This document shows, piece by piece, positions 1 to 7,787 of a stretch of DNA of 64,000 bases (the first letter of the stretch is position 1; every line of letters starts with the position of its first letter). Source of the DNA: JASBZA01 sp964345295 (lineage in GTDB: Bacteria > Bacillota > Clostridia > Saccharofermentanales > Fastidiosipilaceae); assembly GCA_964345295.1 (NCBI GenBank), contig CAYFQG010000005.1, forward strand, positions 1-64,000, written 5' to 3'. A program made the position numbers and the translations under genes. The notes beneath the pieces are model-generated. The model had not been told where the DNA came from. It did not search any database and saw nothing but the letters and a program-made list of their open reading frames with translations.

Positions 1-410
1 GGGTAGTCTTCATGGGTGTTGATAAGTCGGCCTTCCGAAGCCTCTCGCCTCACAATGGGCGTCACCAGGACCGGAAGTGCCTTCTTGTTACGAGCGACGT
101 GGATAAACTTTTTCAAGTTCTCCTGATAGGCACCGTAAGCCGGAGCGTAACGTGAGGGATCTTCTTTCTTTTTATCATTATGGCCAAATTGAATAAGAAA
201 TATATCACCTTCTTGTAAAGAAAAATAGGCCTCTACCATTCTTTGTTCGTCAATAAAAGATTTGGTAGACCTGCCGTTCACGGCCAAATTCAAAAGCCCT
301 ATTTCTTTTTTCAAAAAGCGTGGCAGCGCCTGACCCATACCGGTCTGAGGGTAGGTTTTAAAGCTGTTAAAGGCCACTGTAGAATCGCCTGCCCATACAA
401 TTTGAGTCAT
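1..410 (-). CDS. Rhamnogalacturonan acetylesterase, SGNH family (3' part cut by window edge)
   Basis: This gene runs off the left edge; about 136 N-terminal residues are visible. It starts with ATG at 410, preceded by an AGAAAGG ribosome binding site. The protein opens with MTQIVWAGDST, where GDS is block I carrying the nucleophile serine of SGNH hydrolases; NLAVNGRSTKSF is block II and QFGHND is block V. This set is typical of RhgT/YesT-type enzymes, which remove acetyl groups from rhamnogalacturonan, a pectin backbone. There is no signal peptide, so it should act in the cytoplasm on imported oligosaccharides. It sits directly downstream of the sugar importer genes on the same strand and fits a pectin utilisation locus. 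The catalytic DxxH block lies outside the window. Confidence 0.85.
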   Translation of the reverse strand, partial: MTQIVWAGDSTVAFNSFKTYPQTGMGQALPRFLKKEIGLLNLAVNGRSTKSFIDEQRMVEAYFSLQEGDIFLIQFGHNDKKKEDPSRYAPAYGAYQENLKKFIHVARNKKALPVLVTPIVRREASEGRLINTHEDY

Positions 411-442
411 ATTTTTGCCTTTCTAAAAACACCTCTGGTGCG

Positions 443-493
443 TGAAATGAAAAGCTGGTTGTCTCAGTATTCTATTCCGAAACAACCAGCTTT
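443..493 (-). terminator. Likely rho-independent terminator after the importer operon
   Basis: Positions 451-462 and 482-493 are perfect 12-base inverted arms (AAAGCTGGTTGT and its complement) with a 19-base loop. Read on the minus strand the stem is followed by TTTTCATTT. It would end or reduce transcription after the solute-binding protein gene, before the acetylesterase gene. The T tract is interrupted, so it may be only partial. Confidence 0.6.
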
Positions 494-531
494 ATTACCA
501 GATAAGTCCTCTTGACTAGAATTTATAAAAC

Positions 532-2139
532 CTATCCGTTTAGTTCTTTATAAGAAGCGGTAAACTCATCAATCATCTGCTGACCGCCCTGGTCCAACCA
601 CTTCTGGTTCTCAGCCTTGACATCGTCCATGCTGATTTCACCCATAACATACTTATAGAAAGCGTCCTTAGGTAATTTCTCAATCTGACTGTAAAGCGTA
701 TCGTAGGTCTTGCTCTGGAGCGGAGGTGATACGTCATAAACCGCATGCTCTTCGTTAGCGAGAATCATCTTATTAGACTCCTGGACCATGGGGTTGTCGT
801 TATCAAACTCGTAAGTGACTAATTCGTTGATACGGCTGCCGCTTAAAGCCTGTACTTCTTGCTTCCACTTCTCCTGGTCTAAGTTAATAACGGTGTTGCC
901 TTCCATCTTATAGTGGACGCCTTCGATACCGTTGGTCATGAGGAGGAAACCTTCCTTAGAAGACATATCGTCTAAGAACTGGAGAATACGCTTCAAAGCG
1001 GCCTCGTCTTTTACCTCAGACTTAGGCATAGCGTAGACACCGCCGACACCGTTGTTGGTATCCGACAGAGAGCGAATCTCGCCGCCTTCTACGTGCATGT
1101 CGTTGATAAGAGCCCACTGCATCTCGCCCTCGAGGCCTAACTCAACCGCTAAGTTGTAGTAGTTTCTGGCGTCGTAAAGACCGGTAATGACGATACCGCC
1201 CTTACCCTGAGCTGCTGCCTGCTTCTGATCGTTCTTCTCCATAACGGCAAAGTCGGAGTTGATAACACCTGCTTCGTAGAACTTCTTGTAAAGCTCCATG
1301 GCCTCATAGTAGCCATCGTGTAAGAACCAAGGTTCTACCTTACCCTCTTCGGTCAAGCCCCATTTATTAGGAGCACCATACCAGCCTGCAACCTGACGGA
1401 AAGAGACATTCCAGGATTCGTTACGCTCGATCAAAGCATAGGTGTCGTTTTGGCCGTTGCCGTCCGGATCGTCGTTGACGAAAGCCATGGCAACCTTTTC
1501 TAACTCTTCCACAGTGTGAGGTACTTCCAGACCCAGCTTGTCCAGCCAATCCTGGCGGATAACCAAACCATAACGTGCGACAGGTTTTACAATGGGTACA
1601 CCGGATAACATGCCATTGACTTTGACTGAATCAAGCCTTCCTTGACTGGTTTCAGCCAGGTGAGGATAGTCCTTAAGATAAGATTCCACATCCCAGAAGA
1701 TACCGGATCCTAAAGCAGCACGCTGGGTCGCATTGGTCAGACGGTTCATGGTCACGATGTCGGCCATGTCGCCACCGGCCAAAGCGGCGTTCATACGCTC
1801 GTCTACGGTAGCGGCGGGAACCCACTGGAAGGTCAGGTTGACGTTGGCAAATTTGTTGATAGCATCGATGACTTCATCTGACGGGGGAGAGTCCGTGTGG
1901 AGAACCGACATCCAGGAGATATCAACCATCTCACGATCGGCCTCAACTTGTTCCTCTTTGCTGACACTCGTATTCGTTCCTTCTTCACTGGCTGAAGAAA
2001 GAACCGAAGTATTTGTAGAGTCGCTGGACCCAGTGGTCTTTCCCTCGTCATTACCCTTACCGCATGCCGTCAAAAGCAAGCTAAAGGCCATGATACCGGC
2101 AAAGGTTTTGCCTAGGAACTGAAATTTTCTTTTGTTCAT
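532..2139 (-). CDS. ABC transporter sugar-binding lipoprotein (LplA/YtcQ type)
   Basis: A 535-residue extracellular solute-binding protein. The N-terminus has a basic stretch, a hydrophobic segment and the lipobox LLTAC with the lipidated cysteine at residue 26, then a Ser/Thr-rich linker to about residue 60 and a large substrate-binding domain. Length and partner permeases match the LplA/YtcQ family (Bacillus YtcQ binds rhamnogalacturonan oligosaccharides). AGGAGG lies just upstream of the ATG. It is the last of three importer genes on this strand; no ATPase gene is in the operon. A hairpin in the gap upstream may stabilise its mRNA. The substrate is inferred from the pectin-related neighbours, not from the binding site. 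Confidence 0.88.
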   Translation of the reverse strand: MNKRKFQFLGKTFAGIMAFSLLLTACGKGNDEGKTTGSSDSTNTSVLSSASEEGTNTSVSKEEQVEADREMVDISWMSVLHTDSPPSDEVIDAINKFANVNLTFQWVPAATVDERMNAALAGGDMADIVTMNRLTNATQRAALGSGIFWDVESYLKDYPHLAETSQGRLDSVKVNGMLSGVPIVKPVARYGLVIRQDWLDKLGLEVPHTVEELEKVAMAFVNDDPDGNGQNDTYALIERNESWNVSFRQVAGWYGAPNKWGLTEEGKVEPWFLHDGYYEAMELYKKFYEAGVINSDFAVMEKNDQKQAAAQGKGGIVITGLYDARNYYNLAVELGLEGEMQWALINDMHVEGGEIRSLSDTNNGVGGVYAMPKSEVKDEAALKRILQFLDDMSSKEGFLLMTNGIEGVHYKMEGNTVINLDQEKWKQEVQALSGSRINELVTYEFDNDNPMVQESNKMILANEEHAVYDVSPPLQSKTYDTLYSQIEKLPKDAFYKYVMGEISMDDVKAENQKWLDQGGQQMIDEFTASYKELNG

Positions 2140-2167
2140 CTTTTTCCTCCTAATTCTTTATCTCTCG

Positions 2168-2206
2168 GTGGTACACCGGTAATCTATTCTTCTTTTCCGG
2201 TGCCAC
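2168..2206 (-). other. Intercistronic hairpin between permease and binding-protein genes
   Basis: GTGG-TA-CACCGG at 2168-2179 pairs with CCGGTGCCAC at 2197-2206, leaving a two-base bulge and a 17-base loop. No T run follows, so it is not a classical terminator. Hairpins at this place often protect the mRNA of the abundantly made binding protein; that role is inferred. Confidence 0.5.
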
Positions 2207-2215
2207 GAAGATTAC

Positions 2216-3190
2216 TTAATAAACGCCTTCTTCTCCAACTTTCTTTGCCAGGCGATTAGCAAAGATGACCAGAATTAAACCGACAATAGACTTAAAGAAA
2301 CCGACAGCAGTCGAGAAACTGAGCTGGCCATTGGTAATACCGGCGGTATAAACAAAGGTGTCAAAAATCTCGGCCACTCCTCTATTCAAAGAATTGAGCA
2401 TGACGTAGACATGTTCAAAACCTAACTCTAAGACATCACCGACTTTTAGAATTAACATAGTAATGATAGTAGGACGAATACTAGGCAAGGTCACATGCCA
2501 AATCATCTGCATCCTGGAAGCACCATCCAGGTCAGCTGCTTCATAAAGCTGCTGGTCGACATTGGTCAAGGCTGCCAGGTAAACGATACTGCCCCAGCCT
2601 GCGCCTTTCCAAATCTCTTGAATAATATATAAGGGTCTAAACCATTTAGGATCGGTCAGGAAGCGAACCTTGTCTTTTCCGGCCGAGGCGATAAGGTTAT
2701 TGATAGCGCCACCCTCGGTCGTCAGCAAGACATAGAAAATCGAAACAACAATAACCCAGCTGATAAAGTGAGGCAGGTAGACGATGGTCTGTACGCCCTT
2801 CTTAAAACGAGTATTACGCACTTCGTTCAAGGCAATGGCCAAAATGATGGAAGCCGGGAAGGCAAAAACCAGATTCAGCCCAAACAAGACCAGGGTATTT
2901 CGCATCAGCATGGCAAAGTCGCCGGAAGTAAAGAAACGTCTGAAGTGCTCCAAGCCTACCCACTGACTGCCTTTAACACCCAGGAAAGGGTAATAGTTCT
3001 GGAAGGCAATAACCAGGCCGCCCATGGGGGCATACTTGAAAATCAGGAAGTACAATAAGCCCGGCAGAATCATAAGATATAAGAGCCAATTTTGTCTGAA
3101 CTCATTTGCCAAACGGCCTTTTTTCTTCATGGGTTTAACCTTTTCGACCTTCTGGACTTTTTTAACTTTATTATCGGTTGCGGATGTCAT
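2216..3190 (-). CDS. ABC sugar transporter permease (LplB/YteP type)
   Basis: A 324-residue inner-membrane permease with a lysine-rich cytoplasmic N-terminus (residues 1-30) and about six membrane segments. The ATPase-docking EAA loop is clear at about residues 217-237 (EAADLDGASRMQMIWH followed by TLPSIRPT). The family is the LplB/YteP branch of carbohydrate-uptake permeases. AAGGAGAG precedes the ATG. It lies 30 bases downstream of the second permease and 76 bases upstream of the binding protein, so all three are one operon. It should form the channel with the next permease and needs an ATPase encoded elsewhere. Confidence 0.9.
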   Translation of the reverse strand: MTSATDNKVKKVQKVEKVKPMKKKGRLANEFRQNWLLYLMILPGLLYFLIFKYAPMGGLVIAFQNYYPFLGVKGSQWVGLEHFRRFFTSGDFAMLMRNTLVLFGLNLVFAFPASIILAIALNEVRNTRFKKGVQTIVYLPHFISWVIVVSIFYVLLTTEGGAINNLIASAGKDKVRFLTDPKWFRPLYIIQEIWKGAGWGSIVYLAALTNVDQQLYEAADLDGASRMQMIWHVTLPSIRPTIITMLILKVGDVLELGFEHVYVMLNSLNRGVAEIFDTFVYTAGITNGQLSFSTAVGFFKSIVGLILVIFANRLAKKVGEEGVY

Positions 3191-3220
3191 AGCAAGCTCT
3201 CCTTCTTCTAGCGTTTGCCT

Positions 3221-4165
3221 TTAGCCCTTGACAGACCCTAACATGGCGCCGTGGATGAAGTAGCGCTGGATGAAGGGGTAGACCAACAAGATGGGAAGCG
3301 TGGCCACAACGATGACGGCCATGCGAATCGATTGAGAAGGTGGGACTACTTCTACTGAAGAGCTATCAAAGTCACTACCGGAAGCCATTAAGACGATTTG
3401 TCTTAGTAGAACCTGAATCGGCCATTTTTTGGTATCAGTAAGGTATAGAATAGCTGACCTATAGGTATTCCAGTATGTAACAGCATAGAATAGTCCTATG
3501 GTTGCAAAACTGGCCTTAGACAAGGGCAGCATAACCCGTCCAAAGATTTGCAGGTGGTTGGCTCCATCAATTTTAGCTGCTTCTTCTAAAGAAGGAGAAA
3601 TCCCCTGGAAGAAGTTACGCATAATAATCATATTATAGGCACTTACTGTACTAGGTATAATCAAAGCCCAAAGGGTATTGGTGAGGCCTAATTTACTGAC
3701 CACCAAGAAGCTGGGGATCATACCGCCGCTAAACAGCATGGTAAAGAGAACCAGGAAGTTTAGCACTCTGCGGCCGTAAAGGTAGCTTCTGGAAAGACCG
3801 TAGGCCATAAGCGACGTAACCAGAAGACTCAAGGCCGTACCCACTACCGTCACGAATACGGAAACGCCGATAGCCCTGGTAACCGTAGGAGTCGAGAAAA
3901 CATAACGGTAAGCAGACAAAGAGAAAGTGCGAGGAATAATGATGAAGTCCCTCAATAGCACTTCCTTGGTCGTTGCGAAAGACGTTCCGATAACGTTCAG
4001 GAAAGGAATTAAACAGGCCAAAGCAAAAATGGTCAAAAACAAACCATTAATAAACTGGAAAACATAACCCATAGGTGTCAGTTTAATCTTCTGCACATAG
4101 GTAAGTTCCGCTTGAGGTTTTTCCTTCTTTTTTCTTCTCACTTTTGTCGCATCTACATTTTCCAT
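3221..4165 (-). CDS. ABC sugar transporter permease (LplC/YtcP type)
   Basis: About 314 residues; membrane permease partner of the preceding family member. The EAA docking loop is at about residues 195-214 (LEEAAKIDGANHLQIF followed by GRVMLPLS). It is the first gene of the importer operon. Two in-frame ATG codons exist: at 4171, only 2-3 bases after GTGAGGAC, and at 4165, with proper 8-base spacing to GAGG; I chose 4165. A perfect palindrome (4184-4195) lies about 20 bases upstream and is the likely site of repression by the nearby LacI-type protein. The product imports oligosaccharides, probably pectin-derived, judging by neighbours. Confidence 0.9.
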   Translation of the reverse strand: MENVDATKVRRKKKEKPQAELTYVQKIKLTPMGYVFQFINGLFLTIFALACLIPFLNVIGTSFATTKEVLLRDFIIIPRTFSLSAYRYVFSTPTVTRAIGVSVFVTVVGTALSLLVTSLMAYGLSRSYLYGRRVLNFLVLFTMLFSGGMIPSFLVVSKLGLTNTLWALIIPSTVSAYNMIIMRNFFQGISPSLEEAAKIDGANHLQIFGRVMLPLSKASFATIGLFYAVTYWNTYRSAILYLTDTKKWPIQVLLRQIVLMASGSDFDSSSVEVVPPSQSIRMAVIVVATLPILLVYPFIQRYFIHGAMLGSVKG

Positions 4166-4183
4166 GCTCATGTCCTCACAATT

Positions 4184-4195
4184 AACGATATCGTT
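4184..4195. promoter_or_regulatory. Candidate LacI-family operator before the importer operon
   Basis: AACGATATCGTT is a perfect 12-base palindrome with a central dyad, the usual form of LacI/GalR-family operators. It sits between the importer start codon and its upstream region, so bound repressor would block transcription into the operon. The LacI-type gene at 5513-6511 is the obvious candidate partner. A weaker ACGA-GCAT-TCGT repeat at 4450-4461 lies before the pectinesterase gene. Confidence 0.6.
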
Positions 4196-4478
4196 TGCAA
4201 TGATTCGTAAAAAAATATTGAAGCTGTCAGCTTTTGTAGTTTAACATAGAACAAGTTTAATATGTACTGTGCATGTTCTACATGTTTTCGGTCAATTCAT
4301 TGTTATCAAGCACAAAATGTGCTTATTTCGTGCTGCTATTTCTGCTTGTCCAAAAACTAAAGGTTACTTTTAAAGCGTGTATCATCGGAATAATTCTCAT
4401 TAAAGCAGGGCAATGATAAGATAGTTTAAGGAAAGAGTCAAGGCTAAAAACGAGCATTCGTAAAAAGTTTACCGTTTT
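4196..4478. promoter_or_regulatory. Divergent regulatory region between importer and pectinesterase genes
   Basis: This AT-rich gap holds control elements for both directions but no coding sequence that I can support. Visible elements are CATGT-TCT-ACATG at 4272-4284 and AAGCACA-AAA-TGTGCTT at 4308-4324, both perfect inverted repeats. No convincing -35/-10 pair was found on either strand, which suggests activator-dependent promoters, but that is only inference. Confidence 0.4.
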
Positions 4479-4514
4479 ATGAAGACGTTTGCTAAAAAGA
4501 AAGGTGGTCCTTTG

Positions 4515-5516
4515 ATGGAAGAAAAGATTTACGTCGGTTCTGATAAAAGTTGTAAGACCCTAACAGAGGCTTTAAAGCGCATAAAAGAGAAACAAAGAAA
4601 TGCGAAGAAAGAGCCCAATAAAATCTACTGCCTGCTCCTCTCCCCCGGCCTCTATCGCGAGAAGCTTTCTCTGGATTTAGACCATGTCATTATTAAAGGT
4701 ACGGGACAAAAGCCTGAAGATACCAGAATCGTTTGGCAAGACGGCGCCGAAGATTTGGATAACCGGGGTGAAAAGCTCGGGACCTTCCGAACCCCTACCT
4801 TATATATAGACGGCAAGGCTTTGACTCTGGAAAATCTCAGCATCGAAAATCTGGCAGGGCCGGGCAAAGCAGTAGGCCAGGCCATTGCTTTGGCCTTAAA
4901 TGTAAATAGAGCCCTCATTAAAAACTGTGTCCTTATCGGAGACCAGGATACGCTCTTCTTGGCTCCTCTGCCGGAGAAGGCCATACAAAAAAAGGGCTTT
5001 TTGGGCAGCGAAGCTTGGAGCAAGCGAGAAGAAAATGCCAATATTTTCTACCGGTGTAAAATTGAAGGCGGTGTAGACTTTATCTTTGGAAGCGGTGCCG
5101 CCTATTTCGAAGAATGCCTTATAAAAGCCGGCCGAGGCTATGTTACGGCTGCCTCTACGCCTCCCGGAGCAGCTTACGGCTTTATCTTCCATGCCTGCCG
5201 GGTGGAAAATCGCGATACCATAGAAGAGCCCCATTATTATCTGGGTCGTCCTTGGCGAGACCACGCTAAAACAGCCTTTCTTAAGTCTTATTTAGATAAG
5301 GGCCTGTATCCTCAAGGCTGGCACGACTGGAACAAAGAAGAAGCCCGGGAAATGTCATGCTATGAAGAATGGGCTAATGAAGGGCCGGGTAGCCAAATTT
5401 TCGAAAGAGTGGCCTGGGCCGACCGCTTAGATGCAATGCCGGAAGCCTATCAATTAGAAAATTATATAGACTATTTCGATTTTCCTGCCGGACAAAGGAA
5501 CGCGTTACTGTCCTAA
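4515..5516 (+). CDS. Pectin methylesterase (carbohydrate esterase family 8), apparently cytoplasmic
   Basis: About 333 residues. It hydrolyses methyl esters of polygalacturonate. Family signatures: GDQDTLF (catalytic Gln/Asp), GGVDFIFGSG (second catalytic Asp) and YLGRPWR. I place the start at the ATG at 4515, which has AAAGGTGG seven bases upstream; an ATG at 4479 would add 12 residues before the family's normal beginning and has no good binding site. No signal peptide is present, unlike most pectinesterases, so the enzyme should act on imported methylated oligogalacturonides. It is transcribed away from the importer operon and its stop codon overlaps the end of the convergent LacI-type gene by four bases. 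Confidence 0.9.
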   Translation: MEEKIYVGSDKSCKTLTEALKRIKEKQRNAKKEPNKIYCLLLSPGLYREKLSLDLDHVIIKGTGQKPEDTRIVWQDGAEDLDNRGEKLGTFRTPTLYIDGKALTLENLSIENLAGPGKAVGQAIALALNVNRALIKNCVLIGDQDTLFLAPLPEKAIQKKGFLGSEAWSKREENANIFYRCKIEGGVDFIFGSGAAYFEECLIKAGRGYVTAASTPPGAAYGFIFHACRVENRDTIEEPHYYLGRPWRDHAKTAFLKSYLDKGLYPQGWHDWNKEEAREMSCYEEWANEGPGSQIFERVAWADRLDAMPEAYQLENYIDYFDFPAGQRNALLS

Positions 5517-6511
5517 TTTAAATCCAGGACAGAAGATCTTTCAATCAAGGGGGCGTTCAAATAAATCGTCTTGGTCGGAGCTTCAAAAGGATCCGAAGAT
5601 TCCACTCGGTCTAATAAGAGCCTACAGGCTTCCTGGGCCAGATTATACATATTCCTATCCACCGTGGTGAGGTCCATAGACGTATAGATGGCCCGGTTCC
5701 AGTTATCGAAACCGACAATCGACAGGTCTTTGGGGATGGTCTTACCTTGCTCCGTCATGTAGCGCTCAACACCGAAGGCCATGTCATCGTTAAAAGACAA
5801 AAGCGCTGTAGGTTCTTTGGCCAAAATCTCCGCCGCCAAGCCATAACCACTCTCAAAACGGTAAGTACCTTCCCAGACTTGGAAATCTTTCTCGGACAAG
5901 CCGTGATTTTGGACCGACTCTACCCAACCTTGGTGGCGCTGCTTGGTCGAATACAGATGAGAGGGGCCCTCTAAAACTGCAATTTTGCGGTGTCCCTTCT
6001 CCCAAAGATAATCCATAGCCGTCCGAACCGCTTCTCTTTCATTGGTCAGGACTGCGTCCATGGGAAAGGGCGGCGTCCGGTTGACGATAACCTGGGGAAT
6101 ATGTTTTTTTCTGGCTTCTTCCATAAAGGCCTTGTCCTCATCTCTTTGCGAAATCAGGATAATACCGTCCAAAAAGCTGGGATTGAGACTGCCGGGCACA
6201 TGAAAATCAATACCCTTAACCACCACATTGTACTTGTTCCGGACCACATCATAGACACCGGTCAAAACACTGTGTAGGACCACAGGAGAAGACATGTTGT
6301 TAATTGTTGAAAAATAGACCCCCAGCATATTCGATCGCCGGGTCTTGAGGTTTACCGCCGAGGTATTGGGAACGTAGCCAAGTTCTTCCGCCGTTTTTAA
6401 AACCAGCTTCTTTGTATCCGCGTTAACCGTATCTAAATCGTTAAGCGCCCTGGAAACGGTGGAATATGATACACCTGCTTTCTTCGCGATATCCTTTATC
6501 GTAACTGCCAT
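5513..6511 (-). CDS. LacI/GalR-family transcriptional regulator
   Basis: A 332-residue repressor. The N-terminal helix-turn-helix is textbook (TIKDIAKKAGVSYSTVSRAL, residues 4-23), followed by a hinge and a periplasmic-binding-protein-like effector domain (about residues 60-330). GGGAGG lies 11 bases before the ATG. It converges on the pectinesterase gene with a four-base overlap. The most likely targets are the palindrome at 4184-4195 and perhaps the pectinesterase promoter, with a pectin or galacturonate oligosaccharide as inducer; both points are inferred from position. Confidence 0.92.
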   Translation of the reverse strand: MAVTIKDIAKKAGVSYSTVSRALNDLDTVNADTKKLVLKTAEELGYVPNTSAVNLKTRRSNMLGVYFSTINNMSSPVVLHSVLTGVYDVVRNKYNVVVKGIDFHVPGSLNPSFLDGIILISQRDEDKAFMEEARKKHIPQVIVNRTPPFPMDAVLTNEREAVRTAMDYLWEKGHRKIAVLEGPSHLYSTKQRHQGWVESVQNHGLSEKDFQVWEGTYRFESGYGLAAEILAKEPTALLSFNDDMAFGVERYMTEQGKTIPKDLSIVGFDNWNRAIYTSMDLTTVDRNMYNLAQEACRLLLDRVESSDPFEAPTKTIYLNAPLIERSSVLDLN

Positions 6512-6563
6512 GAAATCCCTGACCTCCCCTGTGCTTTGGCTAATAATACCCCCTGGGGCCTAC

Positions 6564-7772
6564 TTAGTCCAATAACTTGTACGTGGCATTCTCCTCCGAG
6601 AAGGTGCCGATATTATAGAGAAACATCAAATCATCGGGTTCATAGCGGTCTAGGATGTCGGCCAAAGCTTCTTTCACATAGCGCAAATCTAAGACAATAA
6701 TTTGCCTGTAGTCCATGGTTAAGAAAGGTACAAAGGCGTTGGCATAGGAATCTTTGACCAAAAGAAGCGTTCCTCGATTCGCGTTTTCATGAGCTGTTTT
6801 AATTTGTAACAGGTCTCGATTAGGGCCCAGGAAATATTCGTAAGCATCGGTGGAAGTCAAAGCTTCTTTTTTATAAAGACCTTGATCTAGCTGATTGCCT
6901 TGGCCGTCATAAACTTGGACCTGGTCTAAGTCGGGCCAAATAAAAGCCTCCAGCTTGTCGCCGGGAATGGTCCTGGCCGGAGCCTTCTGATAAGTAGTCC
7001 CGTGAAAGTCTTGGCTTAGCACCTGAGCTTGGCCGAATATTTCTAAATCCCGAGTCAGACTTTCCGTTTCTCCCAAAGCCGTCTTGTAAATCTTATAGGC
7101 TTCCAAAGCCCCTTTTTGGGTCCAATGATGGTCGGTCTTAAAATAAAGGTCTTGCTGATTACTGCCACGAAGGCCTCCCAAGAGATCCGGATAGAGAAGG
7201 TCGTCTCTTTGGTGTTTGCTCCTTAAGTCAGCCATCCCCTCCGCCTGGTCTGCTTCGACAGCTCCGTAAGGGAGTCTATTCGGATAGACGCCGGCCTGTG
7301 TAGGTACAATAAGATAAGTAATGCGAGCCTGGGGTTTTTGCTTGAGGAATTGTTCCGAGAAGGCATCCATATCCAGCAAGTTCCGATCCAGTTTTTGCCA
7401 ATCGAGTTGGGTTCTCTTCTCAATCAGACTATCGTCTTTGGCCAAATAAACCCTGGAATTATCGAACTTACCGATAGCCTTTTGAAACTCGGCCTTTAGG
7501 GCCAAAGCCTGACTTCTTAAAGGGAACTGGTCAGACAAATAAGCCTCATAGTCGGCTTGGTAAGTCCCTTCACCGACTTTAGATAAGCTGAAGACGGGGC
7601 GTTTGGCCAAGGGTCTTCTCTCTACAGAGGAAAAATCCCGTTCCTTAGAAAGGACGGTCCATAGACCCAAACCCAAGAGAAGCAGAAGGAAGAGGACAGC
7701 TCCAAAAGACGCTGCCTTGGCAGGCGGGGTCTCTTGCTTCTGCGGTATTTCTTTGCTTTGATTTTTCTTCAT
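6564..7772 (-). CDS. DHHW-family protein (AlgX/AlgJ/DltD-like), polysaccharide O-acetylation
   Basis: About 402 residues with one N-terminal membrane anchor (about residues 22-44) and an extracytoplasmic SGNH-like domain. The motif TDHHWTQKG in mid-protein is the hallmark of the DHHW/AlgJ-AlgX family, which transfers acetyl groups from an MBOAT partner to a surface polymer. GAGGAGG is nine bases before the ATG at 7772; a TTG six bases further upstream is only three bases from that site and is rejected. It follows the MBOAT gene by 15 bases. A late DSYAN motif may be the serine nucleophile block. The polymer that is modified cannot be told from the sequence. Confidence 0.8.
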   Translation of the reverse strand: MKKNQSKEIPQKQETPPAKAASFGAVLFLLLLLGLGLWTVLSKERDFSSVERRPLAKRPVFSLSKVGEGTYQADYEAYLSDQFPLRSQALALKAEFQKAIGKFDNSRVYLAKDDSLIEKRTQLDWQKLDRNLLDMDAFSEQFLKQKPQARITYLIVPTQAGVYPNRLPYGAVEADQAEGMADLRSKHQRDDLLYPDLLGGLRGSNQQDLYFKTDHHWTQKGALEAYKIYKTALGETESLTRDLEIFGQAQVLSQDFHGTTYQKAPARTIPGDKLEAFIWPDLDQVQVYDGQGNQLDQGLYKKEALTSTDAYEYFLGPNRDLLQIKTAHENANRGTLLLVKDSYANAFVPFLTMDYRQIIVLDLRYVKEALADILDRYEPDDLMFLYNIGTFSEENATYKLLD

Positions 7773-7787
7773 CCGCAAGGTCCTCCT

